Assembly (NCBI GenBank): GCA_024400915.1
Contig: JAKSLX010000028.1
Location: 1 to 27,407 of the forward strand
From: Treponema sp.
Lineage (GTDB): Bacteria > Spirochaetota > Spirochaetia > Treponematales > Treponemataceae
Direction: 5' to 3'
Length of the DNA stretch: 27,407 bases
Shown here: positions 1 through 6,309 of the stretch, piece by piece
How positions within the stretch are numbered: position 1 is the first letter of the stretch
Layout of the letters: the number at the start of each line of letters is the position of its first letter
Notes under the pieces: model-generated
The model's database searches: none
The model's input: the letters and a program-made list of their open reading frames with translations, nothing else
What the model was told of the DNA's origin: nothing
Translations under genes and position numbers: made by a program

Positions 1-2384
1 TAATTCTTTATCTTTATTCAAAAGGTTATAGAAACTTTCTTTTTTTTGTAAATTTGAGTCAGGTCGTAAAAAAGACAGTAGATAACTTTTTAAATCCTGC
101 CAGTTCTAAATATCTATTTGCCCAGGAAATCAACATTGATGGAAAAACTGTTCACATCAATCAGGTTTCAAATTTTCAGGAATGTAATCCTGATGATATA
201 AACATTCTTTTTGATACAACGGCAGGACTTCATTCTGACATGACTCTTATCAAAGAAAATTCAGTCAGCATTGAAGATTTTCTTACAGATAAAACAGTTT
301 TAATCGCAGATGAAGCACATCACTTGAATACTTCAACATTAAGCGCATCCGAACAAGAAGATGAACATTCCTGGGAAATTACAATAAAGAAAATCCGGGA
401 ATCCAATATTCAAAATATTATGCTGGAATTTACTGCAACCTGTGATATTGGAAATCCTTTAATCAAAGAAAAATACGAAGATAAAATAATTTTTGATTAC
501 AACCTTGCAAAGTTCAGGGCAGATAAATATTCAAAAGATATTTTTACCCTTCGCAGTGATTTTGATCAGACAAAAAATGGTCGTTTATATCGTTCCTTGC
601 AGGCGATGATTGTCAGCCAATACAAGTTAAAACGCTTTCAGGAATTAAAACTAAATGTAAAACCTGTAATTCTTTTTAAATCAAAAACAATAAAAGAAAG
701 TATGCAGAATAAGACAGATATACTTGAGTTTTTGAAAAATCTATCTGAAGAAGATATAGAACAAATCCGACTTTCTTCAACTGGCAGTGAACTGATGAAA
801 TCTATTTTTGCTTATTTTACTGAGAAAAATATTTCAGGCAGTGCCCTTGTTTCAGAATTAAAACTCTCTTTCAATGAAGATGTCTGCATCGATGTAAATG
901 ATAATGCTCAGGCTGATAGCAATCAGTTGCTGGTAAATTCTCTGGAGGATGAACAGAATCCTTATAGAATGCTGTTTGAAGTTAAAAAACTTGATGAAGG
1001 CTGGGACTGTCTTAATCTTTTTGATATTGTTCGTCTGTACGAAACAAACGATTCAAAAAATATGAAACCTGGAAAGGATACTACAAGTGAAGCCCAGTTG
1101 ATTGGTCGTGGAGCACGATATTATCCTTTTGAATTTGAAGGTCGCGAAAAATATCAGCGAAAATTTGATAGTGATGTAGACAATCCATTTAGAATTTGCG
1201 AGCAGCTTCATTACCACTGCGAAAATGATTCAAGATATATTTCCGTTTTAAATGCTGCATTAAAAGAATATGGAATTACAGATGCCGATGAAGACCAGAA
1301 ACGAAAAGTTCACAATGAAATAAAAAAAGAATTTCTTACTGATGATTTTTATCTGAATGGTTATGTGTTTCAAAATAGAATTGTAAATAAAACTCACTCT
1401 ACAATTTCAGATATTTCAGAAATTAAGGATGAATATTTTTTTGATTTCACAACAAACGGAATTCAAATCTCTGGAGTATTTAATGACAATATAAGAGACT
1501 TCTCTTTGGAATTAAAATCAACATCGACAGTAAAAAAATCAATAAAAGAACTTGTTGCTGAATTTGGATATAACTTTGTTCATTCGCAAATGGCCTATTT
1601 TCCGGCTTTCACATTCGATTCAATTAGTAAATTATTCCCAGATGTAAAATCTGTAAAGGAATTTGTAACTGATGTCAGGTATTTAGGCAACAAAAAAATA
1701 AGTGTAACTGCTTATGCTTTTGAAAATAAAATATGGAATTTCGCTATAAAAAATGCATTGGCACAAATAGCAATCCAATTATCTGTAGAAAAAAATACGT
1801 GCAATGGATCTAAGGTTTTTACTGCTGTTAAATTGAAAGATATTTTTACACCAGAAGGTACTTTTAGAAATTATCCGCTTAATTCTTCTGAAGGCGATGG
1901 AATTCCTCAATCTACATGCAGCGATTCTGATTTGCGTTTTGATCTGACGGATAAAAACTGGTATGTATACAAAGACAATTATGGAACAACAGAAGAGAAA
2001 CGCTTTGTAAAATATTTTGCCGAAAGTTGTATTCCTGATCTTGAGAAAAAATATTCGGATATTAAGTTAATCAGAAATGAATGTCAGGTTTCCATATTTG
2101 ATTTTAATAATGGAAGAAGATTTGAACCTGATTTTCTTTTGTTCCTTAAAAATAAAGATTCCGGTGAATATGAATACACACAGGTATTTATAGAACCCAA
2201 AGGAAAACACTTATTGGAAAATGATAAGTGGAAAGAAGAATTCTTGCTGCAGCTTGAACAGAAATCAATCCCAACAGTTGAATTTAAGACTGATGGAAAA
2301 TATAAAATATGGGGACTTCATTTCTATTCCCATGGAATGCGCGACAAAGAATTTAGGGAAGACATGGAAAAATTAAGTAAATAA
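1..2384 (+). CDS. Type III restriction Res subunit, 5' end outside window
   Basis: C-terminal part of a DEAD/DEAH helicase-endonuclease resembling the Res subunit of type III restriction-modification. The frame is open back to base 3 (ILYLYSKGYRNFLFFVN just before the TTG at 54 continues the family sequence), so the TTG is not the true start and the Walker A motif lies upstream of the window. Visible parts are the DEAH box (VLIADEAHHLN, bases about 300-332), the helicase motif VI (QLIGRGARYYPF, about 1097-1132), and a C-terminal PD-(D/E)XK nuclease signature (FEPDF near 2122, then FIEPKGKH near 2190). In the family this subunit needs a Mod methyltransferase, normally encoded just upstream; none is visible here. 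The reading frame is intact to the stop. Family call is firm; whether a complete system exists cannot be told. Confidence 0.88.
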   Translation, partial: ILYLYSKGYRNFLFFVNLSQVVKKTVDNFLNPASSKYLFAQEINIDGKTVHINQVSNFQECNPDDINILFDTTAGLHSDMTLIKENSVSIEDFLTDKTVLIADEAHHLNTSTLSASEQEDEHSWEITIKKIRESNIQNIMLEFTATCDIGNPLIKEKYEDKIIFDYNLAKFRADKYSKDIFTLRSDFDQTKNGRLYRSLQAMIVSQYKLKRFQELKLNVKPVILFKSKTIKESMQNKTDILEFLKNLSEEDIEQIRLSSTGSELMKSIFAYFTEKNISGSALVSELKLSFNEDVCIDVNDNAQADSNQLLVNSLEDEQNPYRMLFEVKKLDEGWDCLNLFDIVRLYETNDSKNMKPGKDTTSEAQLIGRGARYYPFEFEGREKYQRKFDSDVDNPFRICEQLHYHCENDSRYISVLNAALKEYGITDADEDQKRKVHNEIKKEFLTDDFYLNGYVFQNRIVNKTHSTISDISEIKDEYFFDFTTNGIQISGVFNDNIRDFSLELKSTSTVKKSIKELVAEFGYNFVHSQMAYFPAFTFDSISKLFPDVKSVKEFVTDVRYLGNKKISVTAYAFENKIWNFAIKNALAQIAIQLSVEKNTCNGSKVFTAVKLKDIFTPEGTFRNYPLNSSEGDGIPQSTCSDSDLRFDLTDKNWYVYKDNYGTTEEKRFVKYFAESCIPDLEKKYSDIKLIRNECQVSIFDFNNGRRFEPDFLLFLKNKDSGEYEYTQVFIEPKGKHLLENDKWKEEFLLQLEQKSIPTVEFKTDGKYKIWGLHFYSHGMRDKEFREDMEKLSK

Positions 2385-2396
2385 ATACTATATCTC

Positions 2397-2425
2397 TATA
2401 CAGTAATCAATTATATGGGTATAAT
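2397..2425 (+). promoter_or_regulatory. Sigma70-type promoter of the small membrane peptide
   Basis: TATACA (2397-2402), a 17-base spacer and a perfect TATAAT (2420-2425). Transcription would start near 2432 and give an RNA of about 220 bases ending at the terminator near 2655. The leader contains GTCTCCC (2456-2462), which can pair with the ribosome binding site GGGAGGC (2509-2515, one G-U pair), and two small hairpins (GCCTG-AA-CAGGC; GTTAC-AAT-GTAAC). Confidence 0.6.
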
Positions 2426-2521
2426 GATACTATTGGAAGTGCCTGAACAGGCGGCGTCTCCCAAACTCAATCAGCCGGTTACAATGTAACTTTCTGAAAT
2501 TTGAATATGGGAGGCTTGCTA

Positions 2522-2611
2522 ATGAATATAGACAGAATTATAGCAATTGTGGCATGTGTCGCAACTGTTGTCTGTATGATTATAGCAGTACTCACCTACC
2601 TTTTTAGATAG
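2522..2611 (+). CDS. 29-residue hydrophobic membrane peptide, candidate type I toxin
   Basis: Short open frame, MNIDRIIAIVACVATVVCMI followed by IAVLTYLFR. It is a single membrane helix with a charged start and an arginine end. It has a strong ribosome binding site (GGGAGG, seven bases before ATG), a sigma70-like promoter upstream and its own terminator directly downstream, so it is a complete transcription unit. Small size, one hydrophobic helix, a leader able to hide the ribosome binding site and a divergent promoter-like sequence inside the frame (minus strand, 2537-2564) are traits of type I toxins such as TisB or Fst. I do not recognise the exact family. Alternative: a small regulatory membrane peptide without toxicity. 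Confidence 0.6.
   Translation: MNIDRIIAIVACVATVVCMIIAVLTYLFR
2537..2564 (-). promoter_or_regulatory. Possible antisense promoter inside the small-peptide gene
   Basis: On the minus strand TTGCGA (2564-2559), a 16-base spacer and a perfect TATAAT (2542-2537). An RNA started near 2530 would run leftward across the ribosome binding site and leader of the 29-residue peptide gene, as the antitoxin RNA of a type I pair would. No clear terminator for such an RNA was found. The hydrophobic Ile codons (ATT ATA GCA) naturally produce TGCTATAAT on the other strand, so this may be coincidence. Confidence 0.3.
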
Positions 2612-2618
2612 AAAAAAT

Positions 2619-2655
2619 AAAGCCGCCCAAGAATTCGAAGCGTGGACGGCTTTTA
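2619..2655 (+). terminator. Intrinsic terminator after the small-peptide gene
   Basis: AAAGCCG (2619-2625) pairs with CGGCTTT (2647-2653), extended inside by CC/GG after one mismatch, followed by TTTT. It lies eight bases after the peptide stop codon and closes the transcription unit that begins near 2432. The leading AAA run also allows some use in the opposite direction. Confidence 0.7.
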
Positions 2656-2757
2656 GTTCAACGTGGAGATGACCAAATGTTTGGACACTTCCTTTTTTAA
2701 TTTATCATAATATACCGATGTCGTCAAACTTCTTTGACTTAGGAAACATAGCTTTCA

Positions 2758-3022
2758 TCCCCTCTGTTTTCATGCAGTAGCGATAGTAGCCCCTTTAGTT
2801 GTCTGCGGTGGTTGAGCGCTTTGCTTTTCCAGGTCAGCTTTAATTTTTCAAAAAAGAAACTGCTGGCGGTCAATCCAGCTGAACTGTTCCGTGTCCTTGA
2901 TCACATCTTCCGGCATAAGTTCTCTCAGTAAAAATGGAGAATCGGGATTGTGTCTTTTCATGTTTTCCATGACAAGGCGGGCATCTGTATTGGCGTAGCA
3001 GTATCTGCAAAAATGGCCCCAG
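2758..3022. repeat. 265-bp direct repeat, copy 1 (degenerate)
   Basis: Matches 4373-4637 in the same orientation, with no gaps and about 15 mismatches (about 94% identical). It carries the last part of the DUF1848 coding sequence plus about 90 bases of its 3' flank. The left edge coincides with the middle of the palindrome GGGGTCTGTCCCC seen whole at the other copy (4365-4377). The two copies flank the ATPase gene, suggesting that this gene arrived, or was bypassed, by a recombination that duplicated the DUF1848 3' end. Confidence 0.9.
2848..3022 (-). pseudogene. 3' remnant of the DUF1848 gene
   Basis: Encodes about 57 residues matching the C-terminus of the intact DUF1848 protein at 4463-5395, including GHFCRYCYAN, but the upstream three quarters of the gene, including the conserved CGCxxSxDIGxY segment, is missing. 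The frame remains open to the same end (WIDRQQFLF). It has no ribosome binding site or plausible start of its own. It lies directly downstream of the ATPase gene on the same strand and is best read as a fragment left by the 265-bp duplication. Confidence 0.85.
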
Positions 3023-3032
3023 CCACTAAACA

Positions 3033-4226
3033 TTATTCATTCATCAACCATTCCGCAATATCCCAAACGGCAATTCCTTCATACTGATACTGCGGATGTT
3101 TTGTTCTTGCAATTATCATTTTAGGGTAGGCATCTTTTATGCTTAAAAGTGGTGCGGTTTCTCTTTCCATTGTTTCTGGGCGGGAAATGTCATCGCTTAC
3201 CTGAATGTAGATTTTTTCGTCACGCTTGATGGCTACAAAATCAATTTCTTTTTGATAAAGAACTCCTGTGTAAACTTCATAACCACGGCGTAGAAGTTCC
3301 ATACAGACTATATTTTCATAAATTTTTCCGTAATCCAGGTTTTTAGTTCCGTGCTTTGCATATTTAAAAGAATGGTCTGCAAGATAGTATTTGTCCTGAC
3401 TTGCAAGATATTTTTTTCCTTTTATGTCATAGCGGCGGATTTTGTAGAATGCGTAAGAAGAACAAAGATATTTGATGTAAGATGAAATTGTTTTATCGTC
3501 TGTTTTGCTTCCTTTTGATGTAAGCGTGTTTGCAACGCTTCTTGCTGAAACTTCCGACGAAATATTGTCCACAAGAAAATCATTTAATGTGTCCAAAAGC
3601 GAAACATTTTTTATTTTATATTTCTGCTGAATATCCCGGACAATCAGGGTTTCAAAAACTTCATTTAAGTAATTGTATTTGTCGTCAATTGATTCATATA
3701 AATAGGAACCTGACATCCCGCCTTCCATTGCAAATCGGTCAAAGGCCTGCTGTAAATCCTGGCATTCAAAATACGAGACAAACTCTTTAAAACTGAAAGG
3801 AAAAACTTCTACAGAAAAAGTTCTTCCTGTAAACAATGTTGCCAGATCATTTGAAAGTAAAAACGCATTTGAGCCAGTTATGTAGATATGATATTTTTCT
3901 GACGCATGAAACGAATTTATTGCCTGTTCAAAATCTTTGCAAAGCTGAACTTCATCAATCAAGAGGAAATTTTCTTTTTCTGGTGAATAGAGATTTTCAA
4001 CATATTCATTCAGTGCAACGGCATTTTTTAGTGTTGAAAATTGAAAAAGGTTGTAATTGATATGAATGATATTGGCATCGGCAATGTTGCTTTTAAGATA
4101 TTCAATGAACATTTCCAGAAGTTTTGATTTTCCACTTCGCCGAATTCCTGTAATGACTTTGATGTCAGGTGTATTTATGGAATTTATCAGTTTTTGTAAA
4201 AATTGCTTTCTTTCCAGTACTTTCAT
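3033..4226 (-). CDS. AAA ATPase with C-terminal DUF4143 domain
   Basis: 397-residue ATP-binding protein. Walker A is GIRRSGKS (residues 27-34), Walker B FLLIDE (87-92), and a sensor-like YITGSNAFLLS follows. The C-terminal part (YENIVCMELLRRGYEV, then KEIDFVAI) has the DUF4143 PD-(D/E)XK-like fold signature. Such proteins are abundant, often horizontally moved and of unknown role. I take ATG at 4226 rather than a TTG five codons upstream, because a very good promoter (TTGAAA, 17 bases, TATAAT) ends six bases before this ATG and no ribosome binding site exists. The message may thus be leaderless. Two 35-bp inverted repeats lie upstream and one arm falls within the promoter spacer, suggesting autoregulation. 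Direct repeats of the neighbouring DUF1848 gene flank it. Confidence 0.88.
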   Translation of the reverse strand: MKVLERKQFLQKLINSINTPDIKVITGIRRSGKSKLLEMFIEYLKSNIADANIIHINYNLFQFSTLKNAVALNEYVENLYSPEKENFLLIDEVQLCKDFEQAINSFHASEKYHIYITGSNAFLLSNDLATLFTGRTFSVEVFPFSFKEFVSYFECQDLQQAFDRFAMEGGMSGSYLYESIDDKYNYLNEVFETLIVRDIQQKYKIKNVSLLDTLNDFLVDNISSEVSARSVANTLTSKGSKTDDKTISSYIKYLCSSYAFYKIRRYDIKGKKYLASQDKYYLADHSFKYAKHGTKNLDYGKIYENIVCMELLRRGYEVYTGVLYQKEIDFVAIKRDEKIYIQVSDDISRPETMERETAPLLSIKDAYPKMIIARTKHPQYQYEGIAVWDIAEWLMNE

Positions 4227-4232
4227 GGGTTT

Positions 4233-4261
4233 ATTATACAATTCTTATTCCGCATTTTCAA
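4233..4261 (-). promoter_or_regulatory. Promoter of the DUF4143 ATPase gene, probably leaderless
   Basis: On the minus strand TTGAAA (4261-4256), a 17-base spacer and TATAAT (4238-4233), followed by exactly six bases and then ATG (4226). The expected transcription start coincides with the start codon. One arm (TTCCGCA on the plus strand, 4248-4254) of the proximal palindrome sits inside the spacer, so a bound protein would block the polymerase. Confidence 0.7.
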
Positions 4262-4282
4262 GAAAATTTCAATTTTGCGGAA
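4248..4282. promoter_or_regulatory. Palindromic operator-like site, proximal copy
   Basis: 35-bp site with arms TTCCGCA (4248-4254) and TGCGGAA (4276-4282), AT-rich in the middle, with shared inner sequence TTTCAATTT. It overlaps the spacer and -35 box of the ATPase promoter. A second site of the same length begins exactly 52 bp further out, close to five turns of the helix, as expected for co-operative repressor binding on one DNA face. Confidence 0.65.
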
Positions 4283-4299
4283 TAAAAAACTAAAATCTA

Positions 4300-4334
4300 T
4301 TCCGCATTTTTAATATTTTTTCAATTTTGCGGAA
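4300..4334. promoter_or_regulatory. Palindromic operator-like site, distal copy
   Basis: 35-bp site with arms TTCCGCA (4300-4306) and TGCGGAA (4328-4334). It is identical to the proximal copy in both arms and in the inner CAATTT half, and differs in the middle. It lies between the ATPase promoter and the 3' flank of DUF1848. Confidence 0.65.
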
Positions 4335-4364
4335 CAGTTGATTTTAGAGAAGATATGTGCACTA

Positions 4365-4382
4365 GGGGTCTGTCCCCTCTGT
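4365..4382. repeat. Short dispersed palindromic sequence GGGGTCTGTCCCCTCTGT, copy 1
   Basis: GGGG and CCCC arms around TCTGT. The same 18 bases recur at 17137-17154 inside the fic-like gene, and 15 of them recur at 4792-4806 inside the DUF1848 gene. The left edge of the 265-bp repeat copy at 2758 falls inside this motif. It lies in the non-coding 3' flank of the DUF1848 gene. Confidence 0.6.
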
Positions 4383-4637
4383 TTTCATGCAGTAGCGATA
4401 GTAGCCCCTTTAGTTGTCTGCGGTGGTTGAGCGCTTTGCTTTTCCAAGTCAGCTTTAATTTTTCAAAAAAGAAACTGCTGACGGTCAATCCAGCTGAACT
4501 GTTCCGCGTCCTTGATTTCATCTTCCGGCATAAGTTCCCCCAGTAAAAAAGGAGAATCAGGATTGTGCTTTTTCATGTTTTCCATGACAAGACGGGCATC
4601 CGTATTGGCGTAGCAGTATCTGCAAAGATGGCCGCAG
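4373..4637. repeat. 265-bp direct repeat, copy 2 (within intact DUF1848 gene)
   Basis: Parent copy of the repeat at 2758-3022, offset 1615 bp. It includes codons for the last 58 or so residues of the DUF1848 protein and the following about 90 bases. The 94% identity implies an event old enough to have collected about 15 substitutions, some of them amino-acid changing in the fragment. Confidence 0.9.
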
Positions 4638-5395
4638 GTATCGTAGGCGCCGATGTCCGAACCTAAAATGCACCCGCAGGCTCCCTTCCGTTGTGTTCCC
4701 GTTCCTTTTGGTATATTCAGGTGTGCATGAAGAGCTGTTTCAAAAGTTGCCTGAGTCATACAACCGGAACAATCGGCTCCAAATTGAGCAAGGTCTGTCC
4801 CCTCTGCACAGGGTTTTATGACCATGCCATTTTCACAGGCAATCCTGATGCATTCTTTTCCAAGATGAAGCCTGTCTTCCGTACTTACTTCTTTTGCCTC
4901 AGGAAAATTCCGTTCCACCTTTTTGTACAGGTCAATGAAACTTATGACGCAGGTCTTGGTGTAGCCTGAAAGGTTTTTTGCCATCTGCTCAAACTGTGAA
5001 AGATGCCATTCCACTGTATGTTTTTCATCAATGAAAATCGGATCGTAGCGCCAGCCCATGGAATCCACGCCCACGATTTCCGACAGCCGCTTGAAGTCTT
5101 CCATTACTTTTTCTTTGGGCGGAACATTTGGCTCTATGTCTTTTCCGTAAGCTGTGATCGTGACGAACCAGTACTGCCCGAATGGTTCAAGCAATTTCAT
5201 GTGTTGCAGCATGGGGGCGGGATTTTTTGTACAGAATGCAATTAAATCAACCACGGACGGATCTAGGCGGAACTTTGTAACTGCCTGGGGATTGTAAGGA
5301 TTTCGTACCAGAACAAAACCTGCTTTAATTCTATTTATAAACCATTTTGAGTAAAATGCCGGAATGTCTGTTCTGTTGCCTGTGTGGATGATCAT
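4463..5395 (-). CDS. DUF1848 family iron-sulfur (radical SAM-like) protein
   Basis: 310-residue protein with the features of the DUF1848 family, whose role is unknown. The N-terminus is MIIHTGNRTDIPAFYSKWF; residues near 60-110 carry the conserved FCTKNPAPML and FVTITAYG segments. The C-terminus has a cysteine cluster (CSGCM, CGCILGSDIGAYDTC, CRYCYAN) likely to bind an iron-sulfur centre. Length is typical. Start is ATG at 5395. No ribosome binding site is visible, but TAGAAT ends six bases before the ATG, so this message may also be leaderless (its -35 is poor). Its 3' quarter is duplicated at 2758-3022. Transcription runs toward the ATPase gene but the ATPase has its own promoter. Confidence 0.85.
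   Translation of the reverse strand: MIIHTGNRTDIPAFYSKWFINRIKAGFVLVRNPYNPQAVTKFRLDPSVVDLIAFCTKNPAPMLQHMKLLEPFGQYWFVTITAYGKDIEPNVPPKEKVMEDFKRLSEIVGVDSMGWRYDPIFIDEKHTVEWHLSQFEQMAKNLSGYTKTCVISFIDLYKKVERNFPEAKEVSTEDRLHLGKECIRIACENGMVIKPCAEGTDLAQFGADCSGCMTQATFETALHAHLNIPKGTGTQRKGACGCILGSDIGAYDTCGHLCRYCYANTDARLVMENMKKHNPDSPFLLGELMPEDEIKDAEQFSWIDRQQFLF
4792..4806. repeat. Partial copy of the GGTCTGTCCCCTCTG motif inside the DUF1848 gene
   Basis: Fifteen bases identical to part of the motif at 4365-4382 and 17137-17154. Here it encodes AEGTDL of the conserved CAExxDL stretch of the DUF1848 protein, so it may be ordinary coding sequence that matches by chance or by gene conversion. Confidence 0.4.
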
Positions 5396-5480
5396 GCTTA
5401 CATTCTACAGATTTTTTTATGAACGGAAAGGCGCTTTAGGAATGAAATTTGGCTAAAATGTTGGCTAACTTTATTTTTTG

Positions 5481-5509
5481 TTGACTATATAGATTTTATG
5501 TAATACATT
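5481..5509 (+). promoter_or_regulatory. Promoter and probable operator of the toxin-antitoxin operon
   Basis: TTGACT (5481-5486), a 17-base spacer and TACATT (5504-5509). The palindrome ATGTA-A-TACAT (5498-5508) overlaps the -10 box. Phd-family antitoxins usually repress their own operon by binding such a palindrome, so this is the likely site of autoregulation. Confidence 0.5.
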
Positions 5510-5546
5510 TCATTTGAAGACCAGTTTAATTTAATCGGAGGTGCCT

Positions 5547-5816
5547 ATGTGTACAACATCAATTTATGAAGCTAGGAATAATTTTTCAAATCTGGTTGCA
5601 CTGGCAGAAAGCGGTGAGCCTGTGGAATTGACCCGCTATAACAAACCGGTGGCAGTCATCATCAGCTATGATGAGTATGAGCAGCGGAAAGCAGCAAAAG
5701 GTCCAAGCTGGCTTTCAAAATGGCGTGAAAAATATGCAGATGTTCTGGATGATGAAGGAATTCCATTGCGTCCTAAGATCTATCCGGATCCAAACAGAAA
5801 GATTTTTGAAGACTAA
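5547..5816 (+). CDS. Phd/YefM-type antitoxin
   Basis: 89-residue antitoxin of the Phd/YefM family. The N-terminal DNA-binding fold is visible as TSIYEARNNFSNLVALAESGE followed by a strand segment with TRYNKPVAVIISYDEYEQ. The C-terminal half (WLSKWREKYAD and onward) is the expected flexible toxin-wrapping tail. I choose ATG 5547 because GGAGG (5537-5541) lies five bases upstream; an in-frame GTG at 5541 overlaps that site and is less likely. The next gene, a PIN-domain toxin, follows after 22 bases, forming a classic antitoxin-first operon. It would neutralise the toxin by binding and repress the operon at the palindrome near 5503. Confidence 0.9.
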   Translation: MCTTSIYEARNNFSNLVALAESGEPVELTRYNKPVAVIISYDEYEQRKAAKGPSWLSKWREKYADVLDDEGIPLRPKIYPDPNRKIFED

Positions 5817-5838
5817 AAGGGTGGGGAAAAGTCGATTT

Positions 5839-6267
5839 ATGAACAAAGTATATTTGCTGGACACAAACATTGTTTCGGAATTTTCCAAAGAAAATCCAAA
5901 TTCAAATGTAATTGAATTTTACGAGTACAGAAAAGATCAATGCGCAATATCTTCAATAACATGGCAGGAACTGGTTTACGGAGCTTCAAGACTTCCTGAG
6001 GGGAAGAGAAAAAATACAATTGAAAATTTCATTCAGAATTTAAAACAGAATATAGAAATCATCCCTTACGACACTTTCTCTGCAGAAATCTGCGGAAACT
6101 TTACCGGAGTGTGTGAAAAAAAAGGAAGAACTCTTCCATATTCAGACAGTCAGATTGCCGCCACTGCAATTTCCAACGGCATGGTTTTAGTGACACACAA
6201 CACCGCAGACTTTGCTCCAATCGCCGAAACAAATTATCTTAAAATGGAAGACTGGTTTGAGCAATAA
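5839..6267 (+). CDS. vapC: PIN-domain ribonuclease toxin, VapC/FitB type
   Basis: 142-residue PIN-domain protein, length typical for VapC. Acidic active-site residues are visible: D8 in LLDTN, E44 in TWQELVYG, D103 in PYSDSQIAA and D124 in VTHNTADF. Members cleave RNA, often tRNA or rRNA, when the antitoxin is lost; the target here cannot be predicted. The start is ATG 5839, since the PIN fold begins immediately (MNKVYLLDTN). The nearest purine-rich stretch (GGGTGGGG, 5819-5826) is about twelve bases away, a weak ribosome binding arrangement consistent with lower toxin than antitoxin synthesis. A terminator shared with aspS follows directly. Confidence 0.9.
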   Translation: MNKVYLLDTNIVSEFSKENPNSNVIEFYEYRKDQCAISSITWQELVYGASRLPEGKRKNTIENFIQNLKQNIEIIPYDTFSAEICGNFTGVCEKKGRTLPYSDSQIAATAISNGMVLVTHNTADFAPIAETNYLKMEDWFEQ

Positions 6268-6268
6268 A

Positions 6269-6299
6269 AAAGGCAGCCTTCTTTTTAAAAGCTGCCTTT
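6269..6299. terminator. Bidirectional terminator between vapC and aspS
   Basis: Perfect nine-base arms AAAGGCAGC (6269-6277) and GCTGCCTTT (6291-6299) with a 13-base AT-rich loop. On the minus strand the stem is followed by a run of T (complement of AAAAAA at 6266-6271), making it a good terminator for aspS. On the plus strand the T tract is short, but it is the only candidate after vapC. Confidence 0.8.
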
Positions 6300-6309
6300 G
6301 CAAACATTG

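Noticed and set aside
54..56. TTG as start codon of the Res-subunit gene
   Set aside because: The same frame is open to base 3 and the encoded residues (YRNFLFFVN) continue the family sequence, so the gene starts outside the window.
2672..2690. CCAAATGTTTGGACACTTCC as an insertion-sequence end
   Set aside because: It resembles terminal sequences of some IS elements, but there is no transposase, partner end or target duplication nearby; 2656-2757 otherwise shows only a small GTCAAA-CTTC-TTTGAC hairpin (2723-2738).
4321..4521. 66-codon minus-strand frame beside the DUF1848 stop
   Set aside because: It overlaps the end of the DUF1848 gene in another frame, spans the operator and dispersed palindrome, and has no ribosome binding site.
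6190..6196. GTGACAC inside vapC as an ECF -35 box
   Set aside because: No GTGTCTTA follows at the required spacing and it is ordinary coding sequence (LVTHN).
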